Below the pieces are notes generated by a model, which saw nothing but the letters and a program-made list of their open reading frames with translations, ran no database searches and was not told the DNA's origin. A DNA stretch of 64,000 nt from Bog-756 sp963830165 (GTDB lineage: Bacteria; Actinomycetota; Acidimicrobiia; Acidimicrobiales; RAAP-2): positions 1 through 64,000 of the forward strand of contig CAWHKZ010000005.1 of NCBI GenBank assembly GCA_963830165.1, written 5' to 3'. Each line of letters begins with the position of its first letter. Positions within the stretch are counted from its first letter, which is position 1. Below, piece by piece: positions 26,868 through 35,666 of this stretch. The position numbers and the translations under genes are program-made.

Positions 26868-28082
26868 GTGCACGGGGACCCTCCAGAACACCTCGACGCG
26901 CCCTCCGACGACGGCGACGACGACGGTCCCCTACGCGGCTGGGTCCCGCCCGACGACCGACTGTGGCTCCATCCCTCGGAGCGGGCCGGACTCCGGACCG
27001 GCGACTCCACCGGTCCGACGGCGACGCGGCCCACGGTCGGACGCTGGGTGGCCGGTGGCATGGTCGCCTGCGTCGTGATGACCGTCGTGGCGGTCGGCGT
27101 CGTGCTGGCCGTCTCCAGCGGCTCCCCGGACACGTCGGGGCCGCCCGCCACCTGGATGACCGGGGTCCCCACCACCGAGGCCGACATGGGAGCCCACGCG
27201 ACCGCACGCGAGCTCACGGCCGTGGCCGCCCCGGCCCACGTCTCGACCGTGGCCCTCGTGGTCCGCCGGACCGGCGGCACCGTGGTCGGCACCGGCATCG
27301 TGGCCGAGGCCGGCGGGATCGTCGTGACCCTGCAGCCGCTGGTGGCCGGGGCGCGGAACGTCACCGTGGTGGAGCCGGACGGGACCCGGGACCCGGCGAC
27401 CCTGGTCGGCACCGATCCGGCCACCGGGATCACCGTCCTCCGCATCGATGCCGACCTGCCGGCCGCCACGTTCACCACCGAGGATCCGGCCACCGGGTCC
27501 ATCGCCGTGGCCATGGCCGAGGACGCCCGGGCGGGAGGCGACGGTCAGCCGGTACTGCGGCTCTACGCCGGCACGGTGCTGTACTCCGGGGTGTCCTCGG
27601 ACCCGTGGCTGGGCACCGAGTTCTGCGCCACCGGGGTGGACGCACCGCTCACCGCGGCCGACGTCGGCAGCCCGCTGGTCGACGACACCGGCGCGGTGAC
27701 GGGCATCCTCGGCGGTGTGGTGGACAACGGCTCGCGGCCCGTCTCCGTCTTCCTCCCGGCCGAGCTCGTCGAGGACGTCACCTACCAGATCGTGAGCCAC
27801 GGCTCGGTCGACCACGGCACGCTCGACGCGGACGTCGTCCAGCCTGCGCCCGGCTCGGGGCTGACCGGCGCCCAGGTGGCGGCCGTCGAGCCCGGCGGGG
27901 CCGCCGCCCAGGCCGGACTCCGCCCCGGCGACCTGGTCGAGGCCGTCGACGGCGAGGCCGTCCGCTCGGTGGCCGAGCTGTCCACCCGCCTCTACGGCGA
28001 CCCGCCCGGGTCCGAGCTGCGCTTCACGGTCGAACGGAACGGGGTGACGTTCGATACTCAGGTCGTCCTCACCGACGACTGA
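26868..28082 (+). CDS. Membrane-anchored HtrA-like PDZ protein without catalytic triad
   Basis: 404 residues from GTG 26868. A polar N-terminus (RLWLHPSERAG) leads to a membrane helix at about 62-83 (AGGMVACVVMTVVAVGVVLA), a trypsin-like domain (120-310) and a PDZ domain (335-400, GAAAQAGLRPGDLVEAVDGE). The fold signatures are kept, but the catalytic residues are not. The His position is P157 in VVTLQPLV, the Asp position is G187 in DPATGITVLR, and the Ser position is V266 in ADVGSPLVD. It is therefore probably a binding or regulatory pseudoprotease. It is divergent from the MreB-like gene and precedes the DUF2342 gene by 58 bp. Confidence 0.85.
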   Translation: MHGDPPEHLDAPSDDGDDDGPLRGWVPPDDRLWLHPSERAGLRTGDSTGPTATRPTVGRWVAGGMVACVVMTVVAVGVVLAVSSGSPDTSGPPATWMTGVPTTEADMGAHATARELTAVAAPAHVSTVALVVRRTGGTVVGTGIVAEAGGIVVTLQPLVAGARNVTVVEPDGTRDPATLVGTDPATGITVLRIDADLPAATFTTEDPATGSIAVAMAEDARAGGDGQPVLRLYAGTVLYSGVSSDPWLGTEFCATGVDAPLTAADVGSPLVDDTGAVTGILGGVVDNGSRPVSVFLPAELVEDVTYQIVSHGSVDHGTLDADVVQPAPGSGLTGAQVAAVEPGGAAAQAGLRPGDLVEAVDGEAVRSVAELSTRLYGDPPGSELRFTVERNGVTFDTQVVLTDD

Positions 28083-28140
28083 CGGGCGACGGTCCCGCCC
28101 CGCCGCCTCGTCCCGAGGGGAGCGGCAATAGCATGGAGCC

Positions 28141-29400
28141 ATGACGACGCCCGACCCCGGGGACCCGAACAACCCGTTCCAGTCGCTGCTCGGCGACATG
28201 ATGAACATGCTCGGGTCCAACGCTCCCGACATGTGGGAGACGACGCGCTCGTTCGCCCTCAACGTGGCGACCGGTGGCACGCCCGAGGCCAACGTCGAAC
28301 CCATCCAGCGCATCCAGGTGGAACAGCTGTCCCGGGTGGCCGAGCTCAACGTGATCGAGGCCACCGGCATGCCGGTCACCCCCGACGGGCGGCGGCTGAC
28401 CTGCGTACCCGTCGGACGTGGTGACTGGACGCTGCGCGCGCTCGAGTCCTGGCGCACCGTGCTGTCGGCACTGGCCGCACCCCCACCGGCCGGCAGCGAC
28501 GAGCCGGTCACACCGGCCGGGATGCCCGGGCTCGATCCCCTGGGCGACGACCCGACCGGCGGGATGGCGGCCATGCTCGGCCAGTGGGCCTCGGCCATCG
28601 GCCCGATGTTCGTCAGCCTGCAGACGGGTTCGGTGGTCGGTCACCTGGCCCAGCGGACCCTCGGCCAGTACCCGCTGGCCGTGCCCTGGGCGCCGTCCGA
28701 CGAGCTGCTCCTCGTGACCGCCAACATCGCCCAGTTCGCCTCGGACTGGAGCCTGCCCGAGGAGGAGGCCCTGCTGTGGGTGTGCGCCCGCGAGCTCGCC
28801 ACCAACACGGTGCTGAGCCGCCCGGCCGTGCGCTCACACATGGAGTCGCTGCTCCTGGCGCTGGCCGCCTCGCAGGCCGCTGCCCAGCAGGACCTGGCCG
28901 GCAAGCTGCGGGGCATCGTCTCGGGCGAGGGAGGCGACCCGATGCTCGGTGGAGGCATGGACCTCGAGTCGATCCAGGGCATGTTCGGCGATCCCGAGGC
29001 CCTGCTCGGCGACCTCCTCACCCCGGAGTCACGGCGCACCTCGGACCGGCTGACCTCGCTGGCCGTCATCGTCGACGCCTACGCCGACCACATCGCCACC
29101 CGGGTCGGGACGAAGCTGGTCGGGGCCCATGCGCCGCTCGCCGAGGCCTGGTACCGCCGCCGCACCGAGCGCGGCAAGGGCGAGGAGGCGGCCGGCGCAC
29201 TGTTCGGCCTCGACCTCGAGCAGGCCCAGGTCGACCGGGGCCGGGCCTTCGTGGCCGGTGTGGTGGAGCGGGCCGGGGACGAGGCACTGGCCCGGCTGTG
29301 GGAGCCGGTGCGGAACCTGCCTACTCCGGCCGAGGTGGACGCGCCCGGCCTGTGGCTGGAGCGGATCGACCTCCCCGAACTGGGCGCCACGACCGACTGA
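28141..29400 (+). CDS. DUF2342 (zincin-like) protein lacking HExxH
   Basis: 419 residues from ATG 28141. The family is annotated as zinc-dependent metalloprotease or F420-biosynthesis-associated protein (Rv3195 type). The framework is recognisable: PIQRIQVEQLSRVAELNVIE, GQYPLAVPW, LLLVTANIAQFASDWSLPEE and a C-terminal VDAYADHIATRVGTKLVG. At the metal-binding helix, where the family has HExxH, it reads RELAT (217-221), so both His ligands are missing. Metallopeptidase activity is unlikely. It follows the HtrA-like gene closely on the same strand. Confidence 0.8.
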   Translation: MTTPDPGDPNNPFQSLLGDMMNMLGSNAPDMWETTRSFALNVATGGTPEANVEPIQRIQVEQLSRVAELNVIEATGMPVTPDGRRLTCVPVGRGDWTLRALESWRTVLSALAAPPPAGSDEPVTPAGMPGLDPLGDDPTGGMAAMLGQWASAIGPMFVSLQTGSVVGHLAQRTLGQYPLAVPWAPSDELLLVTANIAQFASDWSLPEEEALLWVCARELATNTVLSRPAVRSHMESLLLALAASQAAAQQDLAGKLRGIVSGEGGDPMLGGGMDLESIQGMFGDPEALLGDLLTPESRRTSDRLTSLAVIVDAYADHIATRVGTKLVGAHAPLAEAWYRRRTERGKGEEAAGALFGLDLEQAQVDRGRAFVAGVVERAGDEALARLWEPVRNLPTPAEVDAPGLWLERIDLPELGATTD

Positions 29401-29446
29401 CCGGGGCACCGGTCAGGTCAGTCTCGGGATCAGGCCAGGTTCCCGG

Positions 29447-29815
29447 TCAGGCCGGTGGGGCGTCGGCACCCGGGGCGGCCTCGGCGGCTGGGGCCTCGGG
29501 GGCGGCCTCGGCGGCGGGCGCCGCCTCCTCCTCGGGCAGCCCGAGGTCCCACTCGATCAGGATGTTCTCCCGCTCGGCATCGCGGATGACCCGCTCGCGG
29601 TTGCGCCGGTACTGCGGGTCGTGTGGGGGTAGCAGGACCAGGCGGGCGTTGGTCCGGCGACGGAACTCCTCGATCAGGGCCGGGTCGCCGAAGTCGGAGC
29701 GGACCTCCCAGTGCGGGGCGACCGGGCCGAGGTAGACGATCCGCACGTGGCCGACCGGGGGCTGGGGCTCGGCATCCTCGTCGGGGAGGGTCGGGTCATC
29801 GGTGACCGGGGTCAT
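29447..29815 (-). CDS. Small hypothetical protein
   Basis: 122 residues from ATG 29815. The core GHVRIVYLGPVAPHWEVRSD, LIEEFRRRTNARLVLLPPHD and RRNRERVIRDAERENILIEW is well-formed alpha/beta. It is followed by an Ala/Glu/Pro-rich tail, and there is no membrane segment. I do not know the family. It is convergent with the DUF2342 gene. Confidence 0.6.
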   Translation of the reverse strand: MTPVTDDPTLPDEDAEPQPPVGHVRIVYLGPVAPHWEVRSDFGDPALIEEFRRRTNARLVLLPPHDPQYRRNRERVIRDAERENILIEWDLGLPEEEAAPAAEAAPEAPAAEAAPGADAPPA

Positions 29816-30133
29816 GGCAGTGGTTCCTCCTCGGACGGCAGTCCTGTGAGCCTACCGCCGCCCGGCCGGGACGCCGGCGGCGGCTCGACGGGCGGTCCGG
29901 ACGGGGCGTCCGGCACCAGGTGTGGCGGTCGCGCCCGCTCCTCGACGACCCGATCCCCGGGGACTTCCTAAGAAGCCCCAGGTCACAGATAAGAATCCGG
30001 TGAGGAATCCGGCAGAACCCCCGGATTCCGTATCCTCGCCGGGCCCCGGGCGCGACACTGGTGAGCAACGGACGAGCGGCTGCCCGGAGGGTGAGATTCC
30101 CCCACCGTACGTCCCCGAGGATCTGGAGGATCC
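29816..30133. other. Upstream region of a whiB gene
   Basis: 318 bases without a gene. It holds a 9-bp inverted repeat (30004-30012 with 30021-30029, GGAATCCGG...CCGGATTCC), preceded by a direct copy of AATCCGG at 29994. A GTATCCT sequence just after the repeat could serve as a -10. Confidence 0.4.
30004..30029 (+). promoter_or_regulatory. Candidate operator upstream of whiB
   Basis: Inverted repeat GGAATCCGG-(8)-CCGGATTCC, about 105 bp before the whiB start. It overlaps the likely promoter zone. The binding protein is unknown. Confidence 0.35.
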
Positions 30134-30385
30134 ATGGACACGGACTGGATGGAACTGGGGAAGTGCAAGGACCTGTCGCCGTCCATCTTCTTCCCGAGCG
30201 ACGGAGTCGGCGTACAGGAGGCCCAGCGCATCTGTGCCGAGTGCCCCGTCGCCGAATCGTGCCTGGAGTACGCCCTCGCCGAGCGGGTCGACCACGGGGT
30301 GTGGGGCGGCAAGTCCGAGCGTGAGCGCCGTCGCATCCTGCGTCGTCGCCGGGTCGGCCTGAGCACCATCGGCGCCAGCGCCTGA
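30134..30385 (+). CDS. WhiB-family iron-sulfur regulator
   Basis: 83 residues from ATG 30134, with GGAGG four bases before. The four Fe-S cysteines are in the expected spacing: C11, then C34-x2-C37-x5-C43 (ICAECPVAESC). After the cluster come EYALAERVDHGVWGGKSERE, with the GVWGG turn, and a basic tail RRRILRRRRVG for DNA contact. WhiB proteins bind sigma factor and DNA in response to redox or nitric oxide. Which subclass this is cannot be told from sequence alone. Confidence 0.93.
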   Translation: MDTDWMELGKCKDLSPSIFFPSDGVGVQEAQRICAECPVAESCLEYALAERVDHGVWGGKSERERRRILRRRRVGLSTIGASA

Positions 30386-30392
30386 TCCTCGG

Positions 30393-31349
30393 GTGGTGCC
30401 CGCTCCGGCACCGGCCGAGTGCGTCGTCAACATCAGCGAGGGGCGTGATGCCGCCGTCATCGGGGCCGTGGCCGCCGCCGGCGGCGACCTCCTCCTCGAC
30501 GTGCACTCCGACCCCGAGCACCACCGTTCGGTTCTGACGCTCGCCGGCGACCTGCCCGACGTCGAGCTGGCCGCCCGCGACGTGGCCACGGCGGCCGTCG
30601 GGCTGATCGACCTCACCGCGCACCGCGGGGTGCATCCCCGCCTCGGCGCCGTCGACGTCGTGCCCTTCGTCCCCCTGCCCGGCCCCGACGGCACGCCCAC
30701 GGCGTGGGACGCCGTCCTCGCCGCCCGCGACGGTTTCGCCCGCTGGGCCGGCGGCGCCCTCGGCGTCCCCTGCTTCCTCTACGGACCCGGGCGCACTCTT
30801 CCCGAGGTCCGTCGCGGCGCCTTCACCTCCCTGGTCCCCGACACCGGACCACGGTCGCCCCACCCCACGGCCGGGGCCTGCGCCGTCGGCGCCCGCGGCG
30901 TGCTGATCGCCTACAACGTCTGGATCCGCGGCGCCGCCGGCCCCGGTCGGTCCGACGCCGAGGGCGTGCTGACCACGGCCCGGGCGCTGGCCACCGAGCT
31001 GCGCCGACCCGGACTACGCACCCTGGGACTGGCCGTCGAGGGCGGCGCCCAGGTCAGCTGCAACGTGGTCGATCCCGACCACGTCACCCTGGTCGACGTC
31101 TACGACGCCGTGGCCCGGGGCGCATCGGCCCGGGGCTGCACCGTATGGCGGGGTGAGCTGGTGGGGCTCCTCCCCGGGTCCGCACTGGCCGCGGTGCCGG
31201 CCCGCCGATGGTCCGAGGTCGGCCTGGGGGCCGAGGACACCATCAGAATTCCGCCGTGCCACCCGTCGGGGCTGACCGTCCGCCGGCCAGCCCCCCGGAC
31301 GCCGTCGCCTCAGGAAGCGGTCGCCGCCCGACGCTGCATCGCCCGCTGA
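30393..31349 (+). CDS. Glutamate formimidoyltransferase-like protein
   Basis: 318 residues from GTG 30393. It matches the N-terminal and middle domains of formiminotransferase (FtcD), which moves a formimino or formyl group between glutamate and tetrahydrofolate. Visible blocks are CVVNISEGRD, DVHSDPEHHRSVLTLAG, LTAHRGVHPRLGAVDVVPFV, YNVWIRG and VEGGAQVSCNVVDP. The cyclodeaminase domain is absent, as in many bacteria. The 3' end overlaps the convergent whiB gene by 40 bp. It lies eight bases after the upstream whiB gene. Confidence 0.88.
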   Translation: MVPAPAPAECVVNISEGRDAAVIGAVAAAGGDLLLDVHSDPEHHRSVLTLAGDLPDVELAARDVATAAVGLIDLTAHRGVHPRLGAVDVVPFVPLPGPDGTPTAWDAVLAARDGFARWAGGALGVPCFLYGPGRTLPEVRRGAFTSLVPDTGPRSPHPTAGACAVGARGVLIAYNVWIRGAAGPGRSDAEGVLTTARALATELRRPGLRTLGLAVEGGAQVSCNVVDPDHVTLVDVYDAVARGASARGCTVWRGELVGLLPGSALAAVPARRWSEVGLGAEDTIRIPPCHPSGLTVRRPAPRTPSPQEAVAARRCIAR

Positions 31350-31588
31350 CGGCGCAACCGACGCCGCTCGCGCTCGGACAGGCCGCCCCAGATGCCGAAT
31401 TTCTCGCCGTTGGCCAGCGCGTACTCGAGGCAGTCCTCGCGCACCACGCAGCCCCTGCACACTTCCTTCGCCTCACGGGTGGACGCACCCCGCTCGGGAA
31501 AGAAGAGGTCGGGGTCGACCCCCATGCAGTTCGCTTTGGTCTGCCATGTCCGTTCCTGGGGCCCATACATCAGTGACACCATGTCCAT
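31310..31588 (-). CDS. WhiB-family iron-sulfur regulator
   Basis: 92 residues from ATG 31588, chosen because GGAGG lies seven bases before it (another ATG at 31615 has none). The cysteines C21, C44, C47 and C53 follow the WhiB pattern (VCRGCVVREDC). EYALANGEKFGIWGGLSERE carries the G-I-W-G-G turn, and RRRLRRQRAMQRRA is the basic end. Its last 40 bp overlap the end of the formimidoyltransferase gene. Confidence 0.94.
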   Translation of the reverse strand: MDMVSLMYGPQERTWQTKANCMGVDPDLFFPERGASTREAKEVCRGCVVREDCLEYALANGEKFGIWGGLSERERRRLRRQRAMQRRAATAS

Positions 31589-31635
31589 CGCCAGACCTCC
31601 CTCCCACTCATCCATGCGACTCCGCTGGACGTCGC

Positions 31636-31664
31636 ATAGCACGGATGTAACTACAGGCCTGTAA
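31636..31664 (-). promoter_or_regulatory. Candidate whiB promoter with palindrome
   Basis: On the minus strand TTACAG (31664-31659), a 17-bp spacer and TGCTAT (31641-31636) form a plausible -35/-10 pair, about 48 bp before the whiB ATG. A perfect 12-bp palindrome TACAGGCCTGTA (31652-31663) covers the -35, as expected for a repressor or autoregulator site. Confidence 0.45.
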
Positions 31665-31907
31665 TCCTTCACCAAAACGGCCGGAAACGCAAGAAAAAAT
31701 GTGCGGGCGGCACCGTCGCACGCCATGGACACCGGCCGTGCGCCACCGGCGCGGTCGGCCGCGCAGCCTGGTGGCGGGCCCCACCCGGACGTGGCACACG
31801 GAAGGAATTCGCCGGCCCGTTTGACGCAGATCCGGGTGGCCCCATTTGACGATCCGGACGGCGGCCACATAGGCCGCACCGGCCCTGCGCCGGCGGGCGC
31901 CCGACGG

Positions 31908-33941
31908 CTAGCCGGCCCGGCGACCCCGGGCCCGGACGGTGGTCTTGTGGTTGAGGAAGTCCACGAGCACGTAGTCGCCGAGCTCGCCGGGGGTCGTGGC
32001 GAAGGTGCGGCCGCGGTTGATGCGCGACAGCTGGTCGACGAAGCCCCACAGGCCGCGATCCGGGTCGAGCAGGAACGTGTTGATGGTGATGTTGGCCTTG
32101 GTGCAGCGCATCACCTCGGCCAGCGTCAGCTGCAGGGTCTCGGGCCGGGGCGGGTAGTTGAACTCGACGTCGTAGGAGAGCCCCCCGTCGTAGGACTCGA
32201 GGTGGGCCGTGGGCTCGCCGTCGGTCACCAGGATGATCTGCTTGGTCCCCGGTTGGTGGGCCAGCATCTTGCGGGCCAGGATCAGCCCGTGCTGGAGGTT
32301 CGTCCCGTAGACGTAGTCCCAGCTCACGGTGGGCAGGTCCTCGGGCTCGATCTCGCGCGCCACCTCGGAGAACCCGACCAGGCCGAGGTAGTCGCGGGGG
32401 AAGCGCGACGTGATCAGCGTGTGCAGGGCCATGGCCATCTTCTTGGCCGGCACGAAGTTGTCGCGCATCGGCATCGACAGCGACAGGTCGAGCAGCAGCA
32501 CCGTCGCCGAGCGGGTGAGCGCCTCGGTCTCGATGACCTCGAAGTCGTCGGGGTGGAGCTGGACGGGCACCCCGCTGCCGGCGCGGCGCACGGCGTTGTG
32601 CACCGTGCGGGACAGGTCGAGGTTGAACGGGTCGCCGTACTCGTAGGGCTTCGTCGTCTCCTCGCGGTCGTGGCCGGTGCCGGTCCAGGTGGTGGCGTGG
32701 TTGCCGACCCGGTCCTTGGTCAGCTGGCCGAACAGGTCCGACAGGGCCTGCTGGCCGATCCGTCGGGTGCCCTTCGGGGTGAGCTCGAAGCGACCCTCGC
32801 GCTGGTCGATCAGCCCGGCCTCCCGTAGCTGTTCGGTCAGCTTGGCCAGCCGGTCGAGCGACTTGGCGGCGTCCTCGCCCAGCGACTTCCGCACCTTGTC
32901 GAGGTCGACCTCGGACAGGGCGGCCGGCGAGTTGGCCGAGCGGAGGAAGCCCTCGAGCTCGTCGAGGTCGCGCAGGCGGCCGGCGGCATCGGTGGCCTCG
33001 CCCATGCCCATGGGGTCGTCGCCCCGGAACCGGAAGCGGTTCTCCCACCCGGCCTCGGGGAAGGCCCGCTGCAGGTTCTGGGCCAGGCGGTCGACCTGCC
33101 AGCGCAGGTCCATGTCCTCGAGGAGCGACTCGGCCAGGCCCTGGAGCTGGGCCCGCTGCTCGGGGGACATCGAGTTCCACATGGCCTGTGCGGCCGCCAT
33201 CCGGGCCGCCAGCTGCTCGAGCAGCTCGTCGAGGTCCTTCGGGTCGCCGGGGAAGAGGTCGCCGAAGCGCTCCATGAACGACTCGAAGCCGGGGTCGATC
33301 TCCTCGCCCGCCTCGCGCTGCTCGACCATGCGGTTGAGCGCGTCGAAGGCCTGGCGCATGTGCTCGAGCTGCTCGGGATCCGGGTTGGACAGGGCCTCGG
33401 ACATCTGGTCGAAGTAGGTCTTGGTGACCTCGTCGCGCAGTCGCTCCATGAGCTCCTCGAAGTGCTCGCGCGCTTCGGAGGACACGAACTCGTAGCTCTG
33501 CAGGCTGCGGACCTGGCCGGCCAGGTCGTTGGGCAGGAGGTCGAGCTGCATCCGGCGTTCCGTGGCCACCTGGTCGGTGACCTCCTGGCGGCGCTCGTCG
33601 CCCGAGTCGCGGGCGTCGGACTGGAGCTGCTCGATGCCGAGCCGCTCCTCCTGGAGCACGTCCTGGAGCTCCTCGGCGATCTCCGAGTAGGCCCCGCCGA
33701 GGTCGCCCTGCTCGAGCAGCTCCTCGCGCTCCATGCGCAGGCGGTCGAGCAGGTCGCGCAGGCCCTGGACCTGCTCGCCGTCGGGGGTCTGCCAGCCGCG
33801 GTTGAGCATGCGCTGGAGGGCGTCGTGCAGGTCGCCGTTGGCCAGCAGGTCGTCGGTCAGCTGCTTGAGGACGGCGTCGGCGTCGTCGACCGACGACTCC
33901 TGGGAGCCGTCCCACCGCCGGTAGTCGAACCGCCAGGTCAT
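31908..33941 (-). CDS. VWA-domain protein partnering a MoxR ATPase
   Basis: 677 residues from ATG 33941. The first ~430 residues are helical and charged (LRDLLDRLRMEREELLEQGD, AQAMWNSMSPEQRAQLQGLA). The C-terminal von Willebrand A domain has the MIDAS motif DLSLSM at 485-490, with LVTDGEPTAH further on, and binds a metal ion. Such proteins pair with MoxR ATPases, as chelatase subunits do, to insert metals or remodel complexes. The start overlaps the MoxR stop (ATGA), supporting joint translation. Confidence 0.9.
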   Translation of the reverse strand: MTWRFDYRRWDGSQESSVDDADAVLKQLTDDLLANGDLHDALQRMLNRGWQTPDGEQVQGLRDLLDRLRMEREELLEQGDLGGAYSEIAEELQDVLQEERLGIEQLQSDARDSGDERRQEVTDQVATERRMQLDLLPNDLAGQVRSLQSYEFVSSEAREHFEELMERLRDEVTKTYFDQMSEALSNPDPEQLEHMRQAFDALNRMVEQREAGEEIDPGFESFMERFGDLFPGDPKDLDELLEQLAARMAAAQAMWNSMSPEQRAQLQGLAESLLEDMDLRWQVDRLAQNLQRAFPEAGWENRFRFRGDDPMGMGEATDAAGRLRDLDELEGFLRSANSPAALSEVDLDKVRKSLGEDAAKSLDRLAKLTEQLREAGLIDQREGRFELTPKGTRRIGQQALSDLFGQLTKDRVGNHATTWTGTGHDREETTKPYEYGDPFNLDLSRTVHNAVRRAGSGVPVQLHPDDFEVIETEALTRSATVLLLDLSLSMPMRDNFVPAKKMAMALHTLITSRFPRDYLGLVGFSEVAREIEPEDLPTVSWDYVYGTNLQHGLILARKMLAHQPGTKQIILVTDGEPTAHLESYDGGLSYDVEFNYPPRPETLQLTLAEVMRCTKANITINTFLLDPDRGLWGFVDQLSRINRGRTFATTPGELGDYVLVDFLNHKTTVRARGRRAG

Positions 33942-35425
33942 CCTCGGCCCCGGTAGGTGGCGCGGGCCCCCGCCGCCTCCTTGTTGAGGCGTTTGGTGAG
34001 GTGGAGGCCCTCCAGGATGAACTCGGTGGCACTGGCCACCATGGCCGGGTCCTCCGACCCGCCGGTCAGGGCCAGCACCGGCGCCGACAGGGCCGGCACC
34101 AGTTCGAGCGTCTCGGCGTAGGCCGTGGCGGGCAGGTCGTCCCCCGCGTGGACCACCGTGTCCTCGGTGAAGGCGCCGACCACGGCCTGGGGCTCGGCGA
34201 GGTGGACCCTGCGCCGGAAGACGAGCAGCACGGCGGCGTTGATGAGCTGGGCCAGGATGACCTCGTCGCGTCCCTCCTCGAGCGACTCGATCTCGACCTT
34301 GCCCTGGGTCGAGGAGATGAGGGACTGCAGGTCCGAGATGCGCGGCACGGCTTCGGACTCGCCGTTGCGGAGGGCCCGGCGGGTGGCGTTGGCGGCCAGC
34401 GTCTCGTAGTTGGCGATGGTGAGGCGCACCGACACGCCCGAGCGCTGGTTGAGGTGGGGACTCTGGCGGGCCAGCTGGCTGAGCTCGGCCACGATCTCGG
34501 CCATGAAGGTGGGCACCTCGACGGCCGGTGCCTCGACCGTGCCCGACCGGCCGCCGAAGCCGGGCAGCTCGGCCTCGAGCTCGGCGATGCGCAGCTCGGT
34601 GGCCGCGTCCGGCGGGTAGTGGGTGCGGATCTGGGCGCCGAAGCGGTCCTTCAGGGGGGTGATGATCCGGCCCCGGTTGGTGTAGTCCTCGGGGTTGGCC
34701 GTGGCCACCAGGACGATGTCGAGCGGCAGCCGGACGCGGTGGCCGCGGATCTGGACGTCGCGCTCCTCCAGCACGTTGAGGAGGCCGACTTGGATGCGCT
34801 CGGCGAGGTCGGGCAGCTCGTTCACGGCGAAGATGCCGCGGTTGAGCCGCGGCACCAGGCCGTAGTGGATCGTCAGCTCGTCCGACAGGTAGCGGCCCTC
34901 GGCCACCCGGATGGGGTCGACCTCACCGATGAGGTCGGCGATCGAGGTGTCGGGCGTGGCGAGCTTCTCGCCGTAGCGCTCGCTGCGGTGCACCCAGGCG
35001 ACCGGCAGGTCCTCGCCCGCCTCGGCGAGCAGGTCCTTGGCGAAGCGCGAGATCGGGTGGAAGGGGTCGTCGTTGATCTCGGAGTGGGCCACGATCGGCA
35101 GCCACTCGTCGAGCAGACCGACCATCGAGCGGATGATCCGCGTCTTGGCCTGGCCGCGCTCGCCCAGGAGGATCACGTCGTGACCGGCCAGGACGGCGTT
35201 CTCCAGCTGGGGCAGGACGGAGTCCTCGAAGCCGAGCACCCCGGTGACCAGCGGCTGGCCCGCGGCGATGCGGGCCGCCGCGTTGCGCCGGATCTCCTCG
35301 GCCACCGGCAGGGGCGTCCACCCGGCCTGGCGCAGGGCTCCGAGCGTGGTGATGTCCGGCGGGGGGGTCAGACGGGCGGCGAGGTCCACGGCGACGGGGT
35401 GGGGTGCGGGCTCCGGGGTAGTCAT
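33938..35425 (-). CDS. MoxR/chelatase-type AAA+ ATPase
   Basis: 495 residues from ATG 35425 (MTTPEPAPHPVAVDL). Walker A is GERGQAKT (88-95). LNRGIFAVNELPDLAERIQV (acidic Walker B zone), IVLVATANPEDYTNRGRIIT (sensor 1) and PLKDRFGAQIRTHYP follow, as in ChlI/MoxR ATPases. It works as a hexameric motor with the coupled VWA protein. The client is unknown. Confidence 0.92.
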   Translation of the reverse strand: MTTPEPAPHPVAVDLAARLTPPPDITTLGALRQAGWTPLPVAEEIRRNAAARIAAGQPLVTGVLGFEDSVLPQLENAVLAGHDVILLGERGQAKTRIIRSMVGLLDEWLPIVAHSEINDDPFHPISRFAKDLLAEAGEDLPVAWVHRSERYGEKLATPDTSIADLIGEVDPIRVAEGRYLSDELTIHYGLVPRLNRGIFAVNELPDLAERIQVGLLNVLEERDVQIRGHRVRLPLDIVLVATANPEDYTNRGRIITPLKDRFGAQIRTHYPPDAATELRIAELEAELPGFGGRSGTVEAPAVEVPTFMAEIVAELSQLARQSPHLNQRSGVSVRLTIANYETLAANATRRALRNGESEAVPRISDLQSLISSTQGKVEIESLEEGRDEVILAQLINAAVLLVFRRRVHLAEPQAVVGAFTEDTVVHAGDDLPATAYAETLELVPALSAPVLALTGGSEDPAMVASATEFILEGLHLTKRLNKEAAGARATYRGRG

Positions 35426-35666
35426 GCCGACGAGCCTACGCGGGGTGCGGTCCACGTGGAGCGCCCGTGCCGGGAGGCGGTGGACCGGGCCCGCCGGGCA
35501 CGTGTAGCCGGTTGTTTCGCACCACCGGCCCAGTGGTGGAATGATAAGCGTCAGCCAGCGCACAGGTCTCCGGGCCCGCGCGCGCCGGGCGCGTTCCGCC
35601 CCACGGACGAGGGCCGGCGACGGTCACGTACATTGGCCGTGCACGGCCTGATGAGGGAGAAGAGCA

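Noticed and set aside
30393..31349. Bifunctional FtcD with cyclodeaminase
   Set aside because: Only the transferase domains fit in 318 residues, and the next gene is an unrelated whiB.
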